Shown here piece after piece: positions 46,699-56,792 of a DNA stretch of 64,000 bases (position 1 is its first letter; each line of letters opens with the position of its first letter). The notes below the pieces were generated by a model that saw nothing but the letters and a program-made list of their open reading frames with translations, made no database searches and had not been told where the DNA came from. The position numbers were made by a program, and so were the translations under genes. Source of the stretch: Pseudomonas sp. MAG733B (GTDB lineage Bacteria > Pseudomonadota > Gammaproteobacteria > Pseudomonadales > Pseudomonadaceae); NCBI RefSeq assembly GCF_036884845.1, contig NZ_CP145732.1:1426001-1490000 (forward strand), read 5' to 3'.

Positions 46699-47139
46699 AT
46701 GGAGCACTGGAAACGCACGATCGAAAGGGCCAATCGCTTTTTCATGTTGGGTGAACTGGTTGATGCTCGCGAGGCTTACTTGCAGGCATTGGCCCTGGCC
46801 CAGGTGCTGTTCGAGCGCTGGGCGGATGCCGACGAAGCGGTGGCGGCTTGTGTGATTTCCCATCACAACCTGGCGGACCTGCATCTGCGTCTGAACCAGC
46901 CGGAGGAGAGCGCCGAGTACCTGTGCGCCATTCACCAACGGCTGTTGCAGACCATGCAGGACCCGCGACTGTCGCCAGCATTGCGCGAAGCAGCGCTGCG
47001 CCAGAGCAGCAAAACCTATGTCGAGCTGCTGAATTTCATCAGCGAACACGGCGAATACCCACGCACGCATCGCTTGCTGCACATCGATGCCGCCTCGCCG
47101 TCGCAACCCCCTGCGCCTCACCATCATGGAGTCCACTGA
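46699..47139 (+). CDS. Conserved protein of the fag-sod operon (OrfX)
   Basis: 146 residues, mostly helical, with a TPR-like look ([20 protein letters not shown] and [17 protein letters not shown]). GGAGG lies nine bases before the ATG. The stop codon is one base before the sodA start. It corresponds to orfX of the P. aeruginosa operon, whose function is unknown. A role in assisting metalloenzyme folding under low iron is only a guess. Confidence 0.82.
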   Translation: MEHWKRTIERANRFFMLGELVDAREAYLQALALAQVLFERWADADEAVAACVISHHNLADLHLRLNQPEESAEYLCAIHQRLLQTMQDPRLSPALREAALRQSSKTYVELLNFISEHGEYPRTHRLLHIDAASPSQPPAPHHHGVH

Positions 47140-47140
47140 A

Positions 47141-47752
47141 ATGGCTTTTACCTTGCCTGCCTTGCCGTATGCCTATGACGCCCTGGAGCCGCACATCGAT
47201 GCGCAGACCATGGAGACCCACTACACCAAGCACCACCAGACCTATATCAACAACCTGAACGCTGCGGTCGAAGGCACTGAGTTCGCCGAATGGCCGGTGG
47301 AGAAACTGGTGGCCGCTGTGCAGCAACTGCCGGAAAAACTCCGCGCGGCGGTGATCAATCAAGGCGGTGGCCACGCCAATCATTCGCTGTTCTGGGAAGT
47401 CATGGCGCCTCACTGTGGCGGCAAACCCGAAGGCGCGCTGGCCAGGGCCATCGACGAGCAACTGGGCGGCCTCGACAGTTTCAAAGAGGCTTTCACCAAA
47501 GCCGCACTGACCCGATTCGGCAGTGGCTGGGCCTGGTTGAGCGTGACGCCGCAGAAAACGCTGGTCGTGGAAAGCAGCGGTAACCAGGACAGCCCATTGA
47601 TGAACGGCAATACGCCGATCCTCGGTCTGGATGTGTGGGAGCACGCCTATTACCTGCAATATCAGAACCGCCGCCCGGAATACATCAGCGCGTTCTACAA
47701 CGTGATCAACTGGCCTGAAGTCGCTGCGCGCTATCAGGCTGCGCTGGTTTAA
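47141..47752 (+). CDS. sodA: Manganese superoxide dismutase
   Basis: 203 residues. It removes superoxide in the cytoplasm with Mn, independent of iron. Metal ligands fit the family: His27 in METHYTKHH, a His in [11 protein letters not shown], and Asp164 and His168 in [16 protein letters not shown]. The start is the ATG at 47141 with GGAG nine bases upstream. Position in the Fur-controlled operon supports the Mn form over the Fe form. Confidence 0.94.
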   Translation: MAFTLPALPYAYDALEPHIDAQTMETHYTKHHQTYINNLNAAVEGTEFAEWPVEKLVAAVQQLPEKLRAAVINQGGGHANHSLFWEVMAPHCGGKPEGALARAIDEQLGGLDSFKEAFTKAALTRFGSGWAWLSVTPQKTLVVESSGNQDSPLMNGNTPILGLDVWEHAYYLQYQNRRPEYISAFYNVINWPEVAARYQAALV

Positions 47753-47781
47753 GTCTTCTAAAAAACAATCCAAGGCTGACT

Positions 47782-48675
47782 ATGGGCACTGAAACACTGG
47801 CGATCGGAAGTGGGCGAATGTTTCGTTACGCATTTGGATCGCTGCTTCTGCTGGCGGGCATGAGCTTGTTGGTAGCGCACGGGCTGGAGTGGCTGGATCT
47901 GGAACCGAAGCTGTCGCGGGCGTTGCAAGGTGGTGCGATCTGCGCCCTCGGCACCGCGCTTGGGGCGGTGCCGGTGCTGGTGATCCGCCGCATGCCCCAG
48001 GCACTCAGCGATTCCTTGCTGGGCTTCGGTGCCGGAGTGATGTTGGCCGCGACGGCGTTTTCGCTGATCGTGCCAGGCATTGCTGCGGCAGAGAACCTTG
48101 GCATGACGCCGTGGGCGGCCAGCGGCCTGATCTGCTTTGGCATCATGCTCGGCGCATTCGGCCTGTTTCTGGTGGATCGCAAAGTGTCCGGCGCGTCGCC
48201 GGAGATGCTCATTGGCACTGTAGAACACCCGGTGATTCCGCCGCGCATCTGGCTGTTCGTGTTCGCGATCATCGCCCACAATATTCCCGAAGGCATGGCG
48301 GTGGGTGTCTCGGCGGGTGGCGGTATGCCGGATGCCGACAGTTTGGCGATGGGCATTGCCTTGCAGGATGTGCCGGAGGGATTGGTGATTGCCTTGGTGC
48401 TGGCCGGGGCAGGGATGTCGCGGTTCAAGGCGTTCCTGATCGGTGCTGCTTCAGGTTTGGTCGAACCGGTGTTCGCGTTGTTGTGCGCGTGGCTCGTCAG
48501 CCTGGCCGAACTGTTGTTGCCTTTGGGGCTGGCCTTGGCGGCCGGGGCCATGTTGCTGGTGGTCACCCACGAAGTCATTCCTGAGTCGCGTCGACACGGT
48601 CATGACAAACTGGCCAGCCTTGGGTTGCTGGTCGGGTTCTGTTTGATGATGGTGATGGATACCGCGCTCGCTTAG
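47782..48675 (+). CDS. ZIP-family metal transporter
   Basis: 297 residues with about eight membrane segments. The two ZIP metal-site motifs are present as HNIPEG and DVPEG. ZIP proteins bring Zn, Fe or Mn into the cytoplasm. It starts 29 bases after sodA, so it is likely the last gene of the iron-starvation operon. A role in Mn or Fe supply for SodA is attractive but inferred. It matches PA4467 in position (recalled). It ends convergent with ptsO, eight bases away. Confidence 0.87.
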   Translation: MGTETLAIGSGRMFRYAFGSLLLLAGMSLLVAHGLEWLDLEPKLSRALQGGAICALGTALGAVPVLVIRRMPQALSDSLLGFGAGVMLAATAFSLIVPGIAAAENLGMTPWAASGLICFGIMLGAFGLFLVDRKVSGASPEMLIGTVEHPVIPPRIWLFVFAIIAHNIPEGMAVGVSAGGGMPDADSLAMGIALQDVPEGLVIALVLAGAGMSRFKAFLIGAASGLVEPVFALLCAWLVSLAELLLPLGLALAAGAMLLVVTHEVIPESRRHGHDKLASLGLLVGFCLMMVMDTALA

Positions 48676-48683
48676 GCGAGCGC

Positions 48684-48959
48684 TTATTCGCCTTCGTCGA
48701 AGTAGTTGTTGATCAGGGCCACCAGCGCGTCCAGTGCTTCCTGCTCCTGCTCGCCTTCCGTACTCAGATGAATTTTTGTGCCCTTGCCGGCAGCGAGCAT
48801 CATCATGGCCATGATGCTTTTGCCGTCGACTGTAGTCTCTGGTGTGCGTCCGACCCTGATCGTGCAGTCCTTGAACTGACCGGCAACTCCAACGAATTTT
48901 GCAGACGCCCGAGCGTGCAGGCCCAGCTTGTTGATGATTTCGATTTCCAGAGCAGGCAT
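48684..48959 (-). CDS. ptsO: Phosphocarrier protein NPr (PtsO)
   Basis: 91 residues, an HPr-fold phosphocarrier of the nitrogen-related phosphotransferase system. The phospho-accepting His15 is in KLGLHARASAKFV, and the regulatory-type Ser region is in VDGKSIMAMM. It passes phosphate from PtsP to PtsN. It lies last in the rpoN-hpf-ptsN-rapZ-ptsO group on the minus strand, 15 bases after rapZ. Confidence 0.93.
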   Translation of the reverse strand: MPALEIEIINKLGLHARASAKFVGVAGQFKDCTIRVGRTPETTVDGKSIMAMMMLAAGKGTKIHLSTEGEQEQEALDALVALINNYFDEGE

Positions 48960-48974
48960 CGCGATGTGAATCCT

Positions 48975-49832
48975 TTAGCTGAGGTCGCGGTGGCGGACCT
49001 GGACGTTCTTCAGGGATTGCTGCAGGGTCTTGCCCAGGCGTTCGGTCAGGTAGACGGAGCGGTGATGCCCGCCGGTACAACCGATTGCAATGGTGACATA
49101 AGCACGGTTACTGGCGGCAAACCGGGGTAACCATTTAAGCAGGTACGCGGAAATGTCCTGGAACATCTCCTCGACATCCGGTTGTGCCGCCAGGTACTCG
49201 GCAACCGGTTGATCAAGCCCGGACTGCGCGCGCAGTTCCGGCTTCCAGTAGGGATTGGGCAGGCAACGCACGTCGAACACCAGATCGGCGTCGACCGGCA
49301 TGCCACGCTTGAAGCCGAAAGACTCGATCAGGAAAGCCGTGCCGGGCTCCGGCTGGTTCAGCAGGCGCAACTTGATGGTATCGCCCAACTGATACAAGTT
49401 CAGGTTAGTCGTGTCTACCTTGAGGTCGGCCAGGTCGGCAATCGGTCCGAGCAGGCTGGTTTCATCGTTGATCGCCTCGGCCAGTGAGCGATTGGGGCTG
49501 CTCAGCGGGTGGCGACGACGGGTTTCCGAAAAGCGTTTGAGCAGGGTTTCCGCGTCGGCATCCAGGTACAGGACATCGCACTGGATGTGCCGGCTGCGGA
49601 CTTCTTCCAGCAGCTCTGGAAACCGCGACAGATGGCTGGGCAGGTTGCGTGCATCGATGGACACGGCTACCAGCGGCTGTGACAGCTCAGTGTGGATAAG
49701 CGCACGTTCAGCCAATTCCGGCAGTAACCCGGCAGGCAAGTTGTCGATGCAGTAGTAACCGTTGTCCTCAAGAACATCGAGGGCGGTACTTTTACCTGAG
49801 CCGGAGCGACCGCTGACGATGATCAAGCGCAT
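48975..49832 (-). CDS. rapZ: RNase adapter protein RapZ
   Basis: 285 residues. RapZ is an RNA-binding NTPase; in enteric bacteria it directs RNase E to the small RNA GlmZ and so controls amino-sugar synthesis. Walker [10 protein letters not shown] is at 8-16, and the C-terminal RNA-binding half contains [17 protein letters not shown]. It starts two bases after ptsN. Whether it controls a GlmZ-like RNA in Pseudomonas cannot be told here. Confidence 0.94.
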   Translation of the reverse strand: MRLIIVSGRSGSGKSTALDVLEDNGYYCIDNLPAGLLPELAERALIHTELSQPLVAVSIDARNLPSHLSRFPELLEEVRSRHIQCDVLYLDADAETLLKRFSETRRRHPLSSPNRSLAEAINDETSLLGPIADLADLKVDTTNLNLYQLGDTIKLRLLNQPEPGTAFLIESFGFKRGMPVDADLVFDVRCLPNPYWKPELRAQSGLDQPVAEYLAAQPDVEEMFQDISAYLLKWLPRFAASNRAYVTIAIGCTGGHHRSVYLTERLGKTLQQSLKNVQVRHRDLS

Positions 49833-49834
49833 GA

Positions 49835-50299
49835 TTAATGACCGTTTTGCTCGTCCAGGACAACCTGATACAAGGCTTCATTACTCGGGGCGCTGCGCAG
49901 TTTTTCGCGCACTTCCTTGCGGTCGAGCATGCTGGCGATCTGGCGTAACAGTTCCAGGTGCGCATCGGTAGCGGCTTCCGGGACCAGTAGAACGAACAAC
50001 AGGTCAACCGGTGCACCATCGATGGCGTCGAAATCGATAGGGGCGTCAAGGTGCATCAAGGCACTGATGGGCGCATTACAGCCCTTGAGACGGCAGTGGG
50101 GGATGGCGATGCCGTTGCCAAAACCGGTTGAACCGAGTTTTTCACGGGCGACCAGGCTCTCGAAGACATCCTGCATGGCCAGATCCGGCACTTCGCGATG
50201 GATGAGGTTGGCAATTTGCTCGAGGGCTTTCTTTTTACTGCCGCCCGGCACGTTCACCAGGGAACGGCCGGGGGTCAGGATGCTTTCAAGTCGGATCAT
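49835..50299 (-). CDS. ptsN: Nitrogen-regulatory phosphotransferase EIIA(Ntr)
   Basis: 154 residues of the fructose/mannitol-type EIIA fold. The phosphorylated residue is His68 in [11 protein letters not shown]. PtsN links the phosphotransferase chain to potassium transport, storage polymers and sigma-54-dependent control. It lies between hpf and rapZ. Confidence 0.95.
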   Translation of the reverse strand: MIRLESILTPGRSLVNVPGGSKKKALEQIANLIHREVPDLAMQDVFESLVAREKLGSTGFGNGIAIPHCRLKGCNAPISALMHLDAPIDFDAIDGAPVDLLFVLLVPEAATDAHLELLRQIASMLDRKEVREKLRSAPSNEALYQVVLDEQNGH

Positions 50300-50311
50300 G
50301 GGTAGGGAGTG

Positions 50312-50620
50312 TTAACGACCGGTAGCGCCCTGGAGGAGGCTCTGGGTCTTTTCCTTATGCTTTTTGAGTTGTTTATCCAGCTTGTCGGTCAGTGCGTCGA
50401 TCGCCGCGTACATATCGGTATGTTCCGCGTTGGCGACCACTTCATTGCCGGGAATATGCAGCGTGGCTTCGATTTTCTGCTTGAGCTTTTCGACCGTCAT
50501 CGTGACCTGCACGTTGGTGATCTTGTCGAAATGCCTCTCTAATCGTTCGAGTTTTTCGCCGATGTAAGTGCGAAGAGGTTCGGTCACTTCCAGTTGGTGT
50601 CCACTGATGTTGACTTGCAT
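50312..50620 (-). CDS. hpf: Ribosome hibernation-promoting factor (HPF)
   Basis: 102 residues, short HPF type. It blocks the decoding centre and favours inactive 100S ribosomes in resting cells. The start at 50620 (MQVNISGHQLEVTEPLRTY) has AAGGAGA eight bases upstream; the frame runs further up but without family similarity. It follows rpoN by 74 bases that include a small inverted repeat (GGCAGA/TCTGCC, 50653-50672). Confidence 0.94.
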   Translation of the reverse strand: MQVNISGHQLEVTEPLRTYIGEKLERLERHFDKITNVQVTMTVEKLKQKIEATLHIPGNEVVANAEHTDMYAAIDALTDKLDKQLKKHKEKTQSLLQGATGR

Positions 50621-50694
50621 ACAGCTTCTCCTTCGTTGCCAGTGCATAAAGCGGCAGACCAGATGATCTGCCACTGGAACGCTGTGGCGTGGCT

Positions 50695-52188
50695 CTACAT
50701 CAACCGCTTGCGTTCGCTCGAAGGCGCGATCCCGAGGGATTCGCGGTACTTGGCGACGGTGCGGCGAGCCACCTGAATGCCTTGTGCCTCCAGTAAACCA
50801 GCGATCTTGCTGTCACTCAACGGCTTTTTCTGATTTTCAGCGGCAACCAGTTTTTTGATGATCGCGCGGATCGCCGTGGACGAGCATTCACCGCCTTCGG
50901 AGGTGCTGACGTGGCTGGAGAAAAAGTATTTCAGCTCATATATGCCCCGAGGGGTATGCATGAATTTTTGCGTGGTCACCCGGGAAATTGTCGATTCGTG
51001 CATGCCAACCGCTTCAGCGATGTCATGCAGGACCAGCGGTTTCATCGCTTCATCGCCATACTCCAGGAAGCCGCGCTGATGCTCGACGATCTGGGTGGCC
51101 ACTTTCATCAGGGTTTCGTTGCGGCTTTGCAGGCTCTTGATGAACCAGCGGGCTTCCTGCAACTGATTGCGCATGAAGGTGTTGTCGGCGCTGGTGTCGG
51201 CGCGGCGCACGAAGCCGGCGTACTGGGCATTGACCCGCAGCCGTGGCACCGACTCCTGGTTGAGCTCGACCAGCCAGCGCTCGTTGTCCTTGCGTACGAT
51301 CACGTCGGGGACAACGTACTCGGCCTCGGTGGATTCGATTTGCGAACCCGGACGCGGGTTGAGGCTCTGGACCAGTTCGATTACCTGGCGCAGCTCATCT
51401 TCCTTGAGCTTCATGCGACGCATCAACTGGCTGTAGTCGCGACTGCCGAGCAGGTCGATGTAGTCGGTGACCAAGCGCTTGGCTTCGGCCAGCCACGGCG
51501 TTTTGGCTGGCAGCTGACGCAATTGCAGCAGCAGGCATTCGCCCAGGTTGCGGGCGCCGATGCCGGCAGGTTCGAATTGCTGGATGCGGTGCAGGACGGC
51601 TTCGATTTCGTCCAGCTCGATGTCCAGTTCCGGATCGAAGGCTTCGAGGATTTCCTCGAGCGTTTCGTCCAGATAGCCCTGATTGTTGATGCAGTCGATC
51701 AGGGTGACGGCGATCAGGCGATCGGTGTCGGACATCGGTGCCAGGTTCAGTTGCCACAGCAAGTGGCTTTGCAGGCTTTCGCCGGCGGACGTGCGGGTGG
51801 TGAAATCCCACTCGTCATCATCATTGCTCGGCAGGCTGCTGGCACTGGTCTGGTAGACGTCTTCCCAGGCGGTATCGACGGGAAGTTCGTTGGGAATGCG
51901 TTCGTTCCAGTCGCCTTCTTCGAGGTTATCAACCGTCGGCGCGGTTTCCTGGTAGGAGGGTTCCTGAATGTCAGTGTTGGGCTTCTGTTCTGCGTTGTCG
52001 GCCAAGGGGTCGGTGTTATCGAAGTCGTCGCCTTCTTCCTGGCGTTCGAGCATCGGATTGGACTCCAGGGCCTCCTGGATTTCCTGTTGCAGATCCAGGG
52101 TCGACAATTGGAGCAGGCGGATGGCCTGTTGCAGCTGCGGTGTCATCGTCAGCTGCTGGCCCATTCTCAAGACTAGCGATGGTTTCAT
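50695..52188 (-). CDS. rpoN: RNA polymerase sigma-54 factor
   Basis: 497 residues. RpoN directs polymerase to -24/-12 promoters that need enhancer-binding activators. It has the Gln/Leu-rich N-terminal region I ([20 protein letters not shown]), an acidic region II (about 55-120), the core-binding and DNA-binding regions, and the RpoN box [10 protein letters not shown] at 474-483. It is the first gene of the rpoN-hpf-ptsN-rapZ-ptsO cluster. The 180-base gap to lptB holds a tail of A/T-rich sequence and no gene. Confidence 0.97.
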   Translation of the reverse strand: MKPSLVLRMGQQLTMTPQLQQAIRLLQLSTLDLQQEIQEALESNPMLERQEEGDDFDNTDPLADNAEQKPNTDIQEPSYQETAPTVDNLEEGDWNERIPNELPVDTAWEDVYQTSASSLPSNDDDEWDFTTRTSAGESLQSHLLWQLNLAPMSDTDRLIAVTLIDCINNQGYLDETLEEILEAFDPELDIELDEIEAVLHRIQQFEPAGIGARNLGECLLLQLRQLPAKTPWLAEAKRLVTDYIDLLGSRDYSQLMRRMKLKEDELRQVIELVQSLNPRPGSQIESTEAEYVVPDVIVRKDNERWLVELNQESVPRLRVNAQYAGFVRRADTSADNTFMRNQLQEARWFIKSLQSRNETLMKVATQIVEHQRGFLEYGDEAMKPLVLHDIAEAVGMHESTISRVTTQKFMHTPRGIYELKYFFSSHVSTSEGGECSSTAIRAIIKKLVAAENQKKPLSDSKIAGLLEAQGIQVARRTVAKYRESLGIAPSSERKRLM

Positions 52189-52368
52189 GGCAGGGGCTTA
52201 ACACCTTATTCGCCGGCGCACATGCGCCATCCACTACAGGGCGCCGAGGCGCCAAACATAAGCAAATTATATGCCCGAAATTGCAGTGTTTGCCTAGAGC
52301 GCTGTAACAATAAAAAGATCTTGATTTTTTATCGAGACAAGCGCTCGGTCGACTAGCCAGGCAAGCCC

Positions 52369-53094
52369 TTACAGGCGGAACTCATGACCCAGGTAGACTT
52401 CCTTGACCAAGTCGTTGGCCAGGATGGTTTCCGCGTCACCTTCTGCAATCAGCTGGCCATCGTTGACGATGTAGGCGGTTTCGCAGATATCCAGGGTTTC
52501 ACGAACGTTGTGGTCGGTGATCAGCACGCCAATGCCTTTGGCCTTGAGGTGATGGATGATCTGTTTGATGTCGCCCACCGAAATCGGGTCCACGCCGGCG
52601 AAAGGTTCGTCGAGCAGGATGAATTTCGGGTTGGTGGCCAGTGCCCGGGCGATCTCCACGCGGCGGCGTTCACCACCGGACAGGCTCATCCCGAGGTTGT
52701 CGCGGATGTGGCTGATGTGGAACTCCTGCAGCAGGCTCTCCAGCTCCTTGCGACGGCCGGCCTTGTCGAGTTCCTTGCGGGTCTCGAGGATCGCCATGAT
52801 GTTGTCGGCAACCGAAAGTTTGCGGAAGATCGACGCTTCTTGCGGCAGATAGCCGATACCTGCCTTCGCACGGCCGTGCATGGGCTGGTGGCTGACGTCC
52901 AGGTCGTCGATCAGCACGCGGCCCTGATCAGCCTGCACCAGGCCGACGATCATGTAGAAGCAGGTTGTCTTGCCGGCGCCGTTGGGGCCAAGCAGGCCGA
53001 CGATCTGACCGCTGTCGATCGACAGGCTGACATCGCGCACGACCTGGCGGCTCTTGTAGCTCTTGGCCAGATGCTGAGCTTTCAGAGTTGCCAT
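52369..53094 (-). CDS. lptB: Lipopolysaccharide export ATPase LptB
   Basis: 241 residues. LptB powers extraction of lipopolysaccharide from the inner membrane through LptFG. Walker [10 protein letters not shown] is at 36-44, the signature [15 protein letters not shown] follows, and Walker B is [13 protein letters not shown]. Its start overlaps the lptA stop by one base. Confidence 0.96.
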   Translation of the reverse strand: MATLKAQHLAKSYKSRQVVRDVSLSIDSGQIVGLLGPNGAGKTTCFYMIVGLVQADQGRVLIDDLDVSHQPMHGRAKAGIGYLPQEASIFRKLSVADNIMAILETRKELDKAGRRKELESLLQEFHISHIRDNLGMSLSGGERRRVEIARALATNPKFILLDEPFAGVDPISVGDIKQIIHHLKAKGIGVLITDHNVRETLDICETAYIVNDGQLIAEGDAETILANDLVKEVYLGHEFRL

Positions 53095-53642
53095 TACTGG
53101 GCCTTTTGCTCGTCGGTTTTCTTTTTCGGCTGAATGACCATGTCAATACGCGGACGTGCCTCGGTCACTTTGCTGCCTGTGGCGCGACCGGCGCTCGCCA
53201 GCTTCTTCTCGGTGTCGTAGACGATTTTCTCGCCTTGGGTGACGTTGTTGTCCTTGTCGATGACTTTGGCCTTGTCGATCAGCACAACGCGGTTTTGCGT
53301 GGCGTGGTACTGGATTGTCACACCCCAACCCTGAACCGGCTTGGTGTCGCCCGCCGTTTGCAGTTGCTCGAAGTAGGCCAGGTTGCCGACCGAGGTCACC
53401 ACGTCGATGTCGCCACTCGGGGCGCGGGTCATGGTCACTTTATTGCCGGTGACCTTCATCGAGCCTTGGGTGATGATCACATCGCCCGTGTAGGTGGCAA
53501 CGCCATTCTTGTCGTCCAGTTGGGCATCGTCGGCCTGAATGCGGATTGGCTGTTGTTGATCGTCCGGCAGGGCCCAGGCGCTCACGCTTCCCAGTGCTGC
53601 GCCCAGACTGAGCAAAATAGGGAGGGTTTTAACGAGCCTCAT
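53094..53642 (-). CDS. lptA: Lipopolysaccharide transport periplasmic protein LptA
   Basis: 182 residues with a signal peptide of about 24 residues (ending VSAWA). The OstA-type beta-jellyroll forms the periplasmic bridge for lipopolysaccharide between LptC and LptD. The C-terminus is Lys-rich ([13 protein letters not shown]). The start lies within the end of lptC (14-base overlap). Confidence 0.93.
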   Translation of the reverse strand: MRLVKTLPILLSLGAALGSVSAWALPDDQQQPIRIQADDAQLDDKNGVATYTGDVIITQGSMKVTGNKVTMTRAPSGDIDVVTSVGNLAYFEQLQTAGDTKPVQGWGVTIQYHATQNRVVLIDKAKVIDKDNNVTQGEKIVYDTEKKLASAGRATGSKVTEARPRIDMVIQPKKKTDEQKAQ

Positions 53643-54201
53643 ACTGTCCTCTTACGTTCGATAGCAGGTGTATCCTGCTTTCTTTCAAATACGCTTTCAT
53701 TCCCTTGCCAGTCGAAACACCGCCAGCGCCGTCGATTCTAACGTCTCGCTCGGTCTGCGCATATTGCTGTTGCGGGAACACTGTCATGCGGGTGGTGGTG
53801 ATCAGGGTTCTGCGGTTTTTCTCGTCGAAACGCGTGATGCGAACCGAGTCGATCAGTTCGACTTCGGTGCCATCAGGGTTGACCTCACCTTTTTCGCTCT
53901 GGACGTGCCACGGGAACTCGGTGCCGCGGAACATGTTCAGGTCGGGATTGGTCAGCAGGGTCACCTCGGAGGCTTTCAGGTGTTCGACCTTGTCCGACGT
54001 CATTTCGTACTGCAGCCTGCCATCCGGCAGGTACTGCACGCTGTGGGCGTTGGTGGCGTAATAGTCGATCTCGCTGTTGTCGACTTGCACAACCGGCTTG
54101 TCGAGAAAGCGTTCCGGGCTGATGTTCCAGTAGCCGACCGCGGCGAAAATCGCCGCGATGCAACCGAACATCAGGATGTTGCGAATCTTTTTGCTCAGCA
54201 T
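53629..54201 (-). CDS. lptC: Lipopolysaccharide export protein LptC
   Basis: 190 residues. One N-terminal membrane helix (MLSKKIRNILMFGCIAAIF, about 5-24) anchors a periplasmic jellyroll that receives lipopolysaccharide from LptBFG and hands it to LptA. The start at 54201 is preferred over the frame extension to 54234, which runs into the kdsC end. It lies seven bases after kdsC. Confidence 0.93.
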   Translation of the reverse strand: MLSKKIRNILMFGCIAAIFAAVGYWNISPERFLDKPVVQVDNSEIDYYATNAHSVQYLPDGRLQYEMTSDKVEHLKASEVTLLTNPDLNMFRGTEFPWHVQSEKGEVNPDGTEVELIDSVRITRFDEKNRRTLITTTRMTVFPQQQYAQTERDVRIDGAGGVSTGKGMKAYLKESRIHLLSNVRGQYEAR

Positions 54202-54208
54202 GTTTGGC

Positions 54209-54733
54209 TCACAGGTACGCGGCGTTGGCCGCATCGAGGCGGCCCTGGGCGCGCAGGATCAATTCGCAGAATTCGCGGGCGGCACCTTCGCCGCCACGGG
54301 CCTGGGTGACACCGTGAGCGTGTTCACGCACGAAACTGGCGGCGTTGGCCACTGCCATGCCCAGGCCTACGCGGCGAATCACCGGCAGGTCCGGCAGGTC
54401 GTCACCAAGGTAGGCGACCTGTTCATAGCTTAGGTTGAGCTGGCCAAGAAGCTCGTCGAGCACCACCAGTTTGTCTTCGCGCCCCTGATACAGGTGCGGA
54501 ATGCCGAGGTTCTTCGCCCGTCGCTCGACCACCGGGGTCTTGCGGCCGCTAATGATAGCGGTCTGCACGCCGGCGGCCATCAGCATCTTGATGCCCTGGC
54601 CGTCGAGGGTGTTGAAGGTCTTGAATTCACTGCCGTCTTCGAGGAAGTACAGGCGTCCGTCGGTGAGGACGCCGTCGACGTCGAAAACCGCCAGTTTGAT
54701 CTGTTGGCCGCGTTGCAGCAGGTCCGTGCTCAT
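54209..54733 (-). CDS. kdsC: 3-deoxy-D-manno-octulosonate 8-phosphate phosphatase KdsC
   Basis: 174-residue HAD phosphatase that makes KDO for the lipopolysaccharide core. The nucleophile and acid pair Asp18/Asp20 are in FDVDGVLTDG; the later GDDLPDLPVI completes the site. It overlaps the kdsD stop by one base. Confidence 0.95.
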   Translation of the reverse strand: MSTDLLQRGQQIKLAVFDVDGVLTDGRLYFLEDGSEFKTFNTLDGQGIKMLMAAGVQTAIISGRKTPVVERRAKNLGIPHLYQGREDKLVVLDELLGQLNLSYEQVAYLGDDLPDLPVIRRVGLGMAVANAASFVREHAHGVTQARGGEGAAREFCELILRAQGRLDAANAAYL

Positions 54734-55707
54734 TACATTACCCCCGCACGCAGCAAGTCGTGCATGTTCAAGGCGCCGACCGGACGGTCTTCGCCGTCGA
54801 CCACGACCAGCGCATTGATTTTATGGTCTTCCATGATTTTCAGGGCCTCGGCGGCGAGCATCTCGGCGCGGGCGGTCTTGCCGTGGGCGGTCATGACCTG
54901 ATCGATGGTGACGCTGTGGATATCGATGGTGCGATCCAGCGTGCGGCGCAAATCGCCGTCAGTGAAAATCCCGGCGAGCTTGCCGTCGGCTTCCAGGATG
55001 ACGGTCATGCCCAAGCCCTTGCGGGTCATTTCCATCAGCGCATCCTTGAGCAGGGTGCCACGTTGAACCTGCGGCAACTCTTGCCCGGCGTGCATGACGT
55101 TTTCCACTTTCAGCAGAAGGCGTCGGCCCAATGCGCCACCCGGGTGGGAAAAGGCGAAGTCTTCGGCGGTGAAGCCGCGCGCTTCCAGCAGTGCGACAGC
55201 CAGGGCGTCGCCCATGACCAGCGCAGCGGTAGTCGAAGAGGTAGGCGCCAGGTTCAGCGGACAGGCTTCATGCTCGACGTGAACGTTGAGGTTAACCTCG
55301 GCGGCCTTGGCCAGCGGCGAATCAGGGTTCCCGGTCACGCTGATCAACTGGATGCCCAGGCGCTTGATCAATGGCAGCAGGGTGATGATTTCATTGGTGG
55401 AGCCGGAGTTCGACAGCGCCAGGATGATGTCATCGCGGGTGATCATGCCCATGTCACCGTGGCTGGCTTCAGCTGGGTGAACGAAAAATGCCGTGGTGCC
55501 GGTGCTGGCCAGGGTGGCGGCAATCTTGCTGCCGATGTGCCCCGACTTGCCCATGCCGACCACGACAACGCGGCCTTTGCTGGCCAGAATCATCTCGCAA
55601 GCGCGTACAAAATCTGCGTCGATATGCGGCAGCAAGCCTTGTACGGCTTCCACTTCGAGGCGGATGGTGCGTTGGGCAGATTGAATCAGGTCGCTGGATT
55701 GGCTCAT
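54733..55707 (-). CDS. kdsD: Arabinose-5-phosphate isomerase KdsD
   Basis: 324 residues. It converts ribulose 5-phosphate to arabinose 5-phosphate, the first step toward KDO. A sugar-isomerase (SIS) domain (about 35-180, GMGKSGHIGSKIAATLASTG) is followed by two CBS domains (about 205-324). It is the first gene of the kdsD-kdsC-lptC-lptA-lptB operon and is divergent from mlaF. Confidence 0.95.
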   Translation of the reverse strand: MSQSSDLIQSAQRTIRLEVEAVQGLLPHIDADFVRACEMILASKGRVVVVGMGKSGHIGSKIAATLASTGTTAFFVHPAEASHGDMGMITRDDIILALSNSGSTNEIITLLPLIKRLGIQLISVTGNPDSPLAKAAEVNLNVHVEHEACPLNLAPTSSTTAALVMGDALAVALLEARGFTAEDFAFSHPGGALGRRLLLKVENVMHAGQELPQVQRGTLLKDALMEMTRKGLGMTVILEADGKLAGIFTDGDLRRTLDRTIDIHSVTIDQVMTAHGKTARAEMLAAEALKIMEDHKINALVVVDGEDRPVGALNMHDLLRAGVM

Positions 55708-55864
55708 GTCAGAAATCGTTTAGCCTGATGAAAAGGCGGCGATTATAGCGGTTATGATCGAAACCCTCACGCAAGTTCGTCGTGCATTGTCATTCCTTGT
55801 TACCTAATCCCTCTAAATGAAGCTTTTTGCCGGTCATATCGCTCAACTTGGGCCGGCAATGGCC

Positions 55865-55894
55865 TTGGGCGCACGGTGTTTGCAGTGATATAGT
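55865..55894 (+). promoter_or_regulatory. Candidate promoter of the mla operon
   Basis: TTGGGC (55865-55870) and TATAGT (55889-55894) are spaced by 18 bases, and the -10 has the extended TGA before it. It lies about 90 bases before mlaF in the 275-base gap shared with kdsD. Confidence 0.4.
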
Positions 55895-55982
55895 TCGCCG
55901 CCAGTTCGGCCCGCCCGGGAGGCATGTGCTTTCGTCAGGAAGTCAGGCGTCCGAGTGAGAGGCTGCATCGCAAGGAGTTTAG

Positions 55983-56792
55983 ATGAGTGCCGATAACGCC
56001 TACGCGGTCGAGCTGAAGGGACTGTCCTTCAAGCGCGGTGCGCGCAGCATTTTCAATAACGTCGATATCCGTATTCCCCGCGGCAAGGTCACCGGCATCA
56101 TGGGACCTTCCGGGTGTGGCAAGACAACGCTGTTGCGGTTGATGGGCGCCCAGTTGCGCCCCACCAGCGGCGAAGTCTGGGTCAACGGTCAGAACCTGCC
56201 GAAGCTATCGCGCAGCGATCTGTTCGATGCCCGCAAGCACATGGGCGTGCTGTTTCAGAGTGGCGCACTGTTTACCGATCTCGATGTGTTCGAGAACGTG
56301 GCCTTTCCACTGCGCGTTCACACCGAACTGCCCGAGGAAATGATCCGCGACATCGTCCTGCTCAAATTGCAGGCCGTGGGGTTGCGTGGTGCCATTGACC
56401 TGATGCCCGACGAACTGTCCGGCGGCATGAAGCGCCGTGTCGCACTGGCGCGGGCGATTGCGCTCGATCCACAGATTCTCATGTATGACGAGCCCTTTGT
56501 CGGCCAGGACCCTATCGCCATGGGCGTGTTGGTGCGCCTGATCCGCTTGCTCAACGATGCGCTGGGGATCACCAGTATCGTGGTTTCCCATGACCTCGCC
56601 GAGACTGCGAGCATTGCCGATTACATCTATGTAGTGGGCGACGGGCAGGTGTTGGGGCAGGGGACTCCCGATGAGCTGATGAACTCGGACGAACCGCGCA
56701 TCCGTCAGTTCATGACCGGCGAACCCGACGGTCCGGTCGCCTACCACTTTCCAGCGACGGATTACCGCGCAGATCTTCTGGGGAAGCGCTGA
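55983..56792 (+). CDS. mlaF: Phospholipid ABC transporter ATPase MlaF
   Basis: 269 residues. ATPase of the Mla system, which keeps the outer membrane asymmetric by moving phospholipid between the membranes. Walker [10 protein letters not shown] is at 41-49, followed by [15 protein letters not shown] and [18 protein letters not shown] lies before the ATG. It overlaps mlaE by one base. Confidence 0.95.
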   Translation: MSADNAYAVELKGLSFKRGARSIFNNVDIRIPRGKVTGIMGPSGCGKTTLLRLMGAQLRPTSGEVWVNGQNLPKLSRSDLFDARKHMGVLFQSGALFTDLDVFENVAFPLRVHTELPEEMIRDIVLLKLQAVGLRGAIDLMPDELSGGMKRRVALARAIALDPQILMYDEPFVGQDPIAMGVLVRLIRLLNDALGITSIVVSHDLAETASIADYIYVVGDGQVLGQGTPDELMNSDEPRIRQFMTGEPDGPVAYHFPATDYRADLLGKR

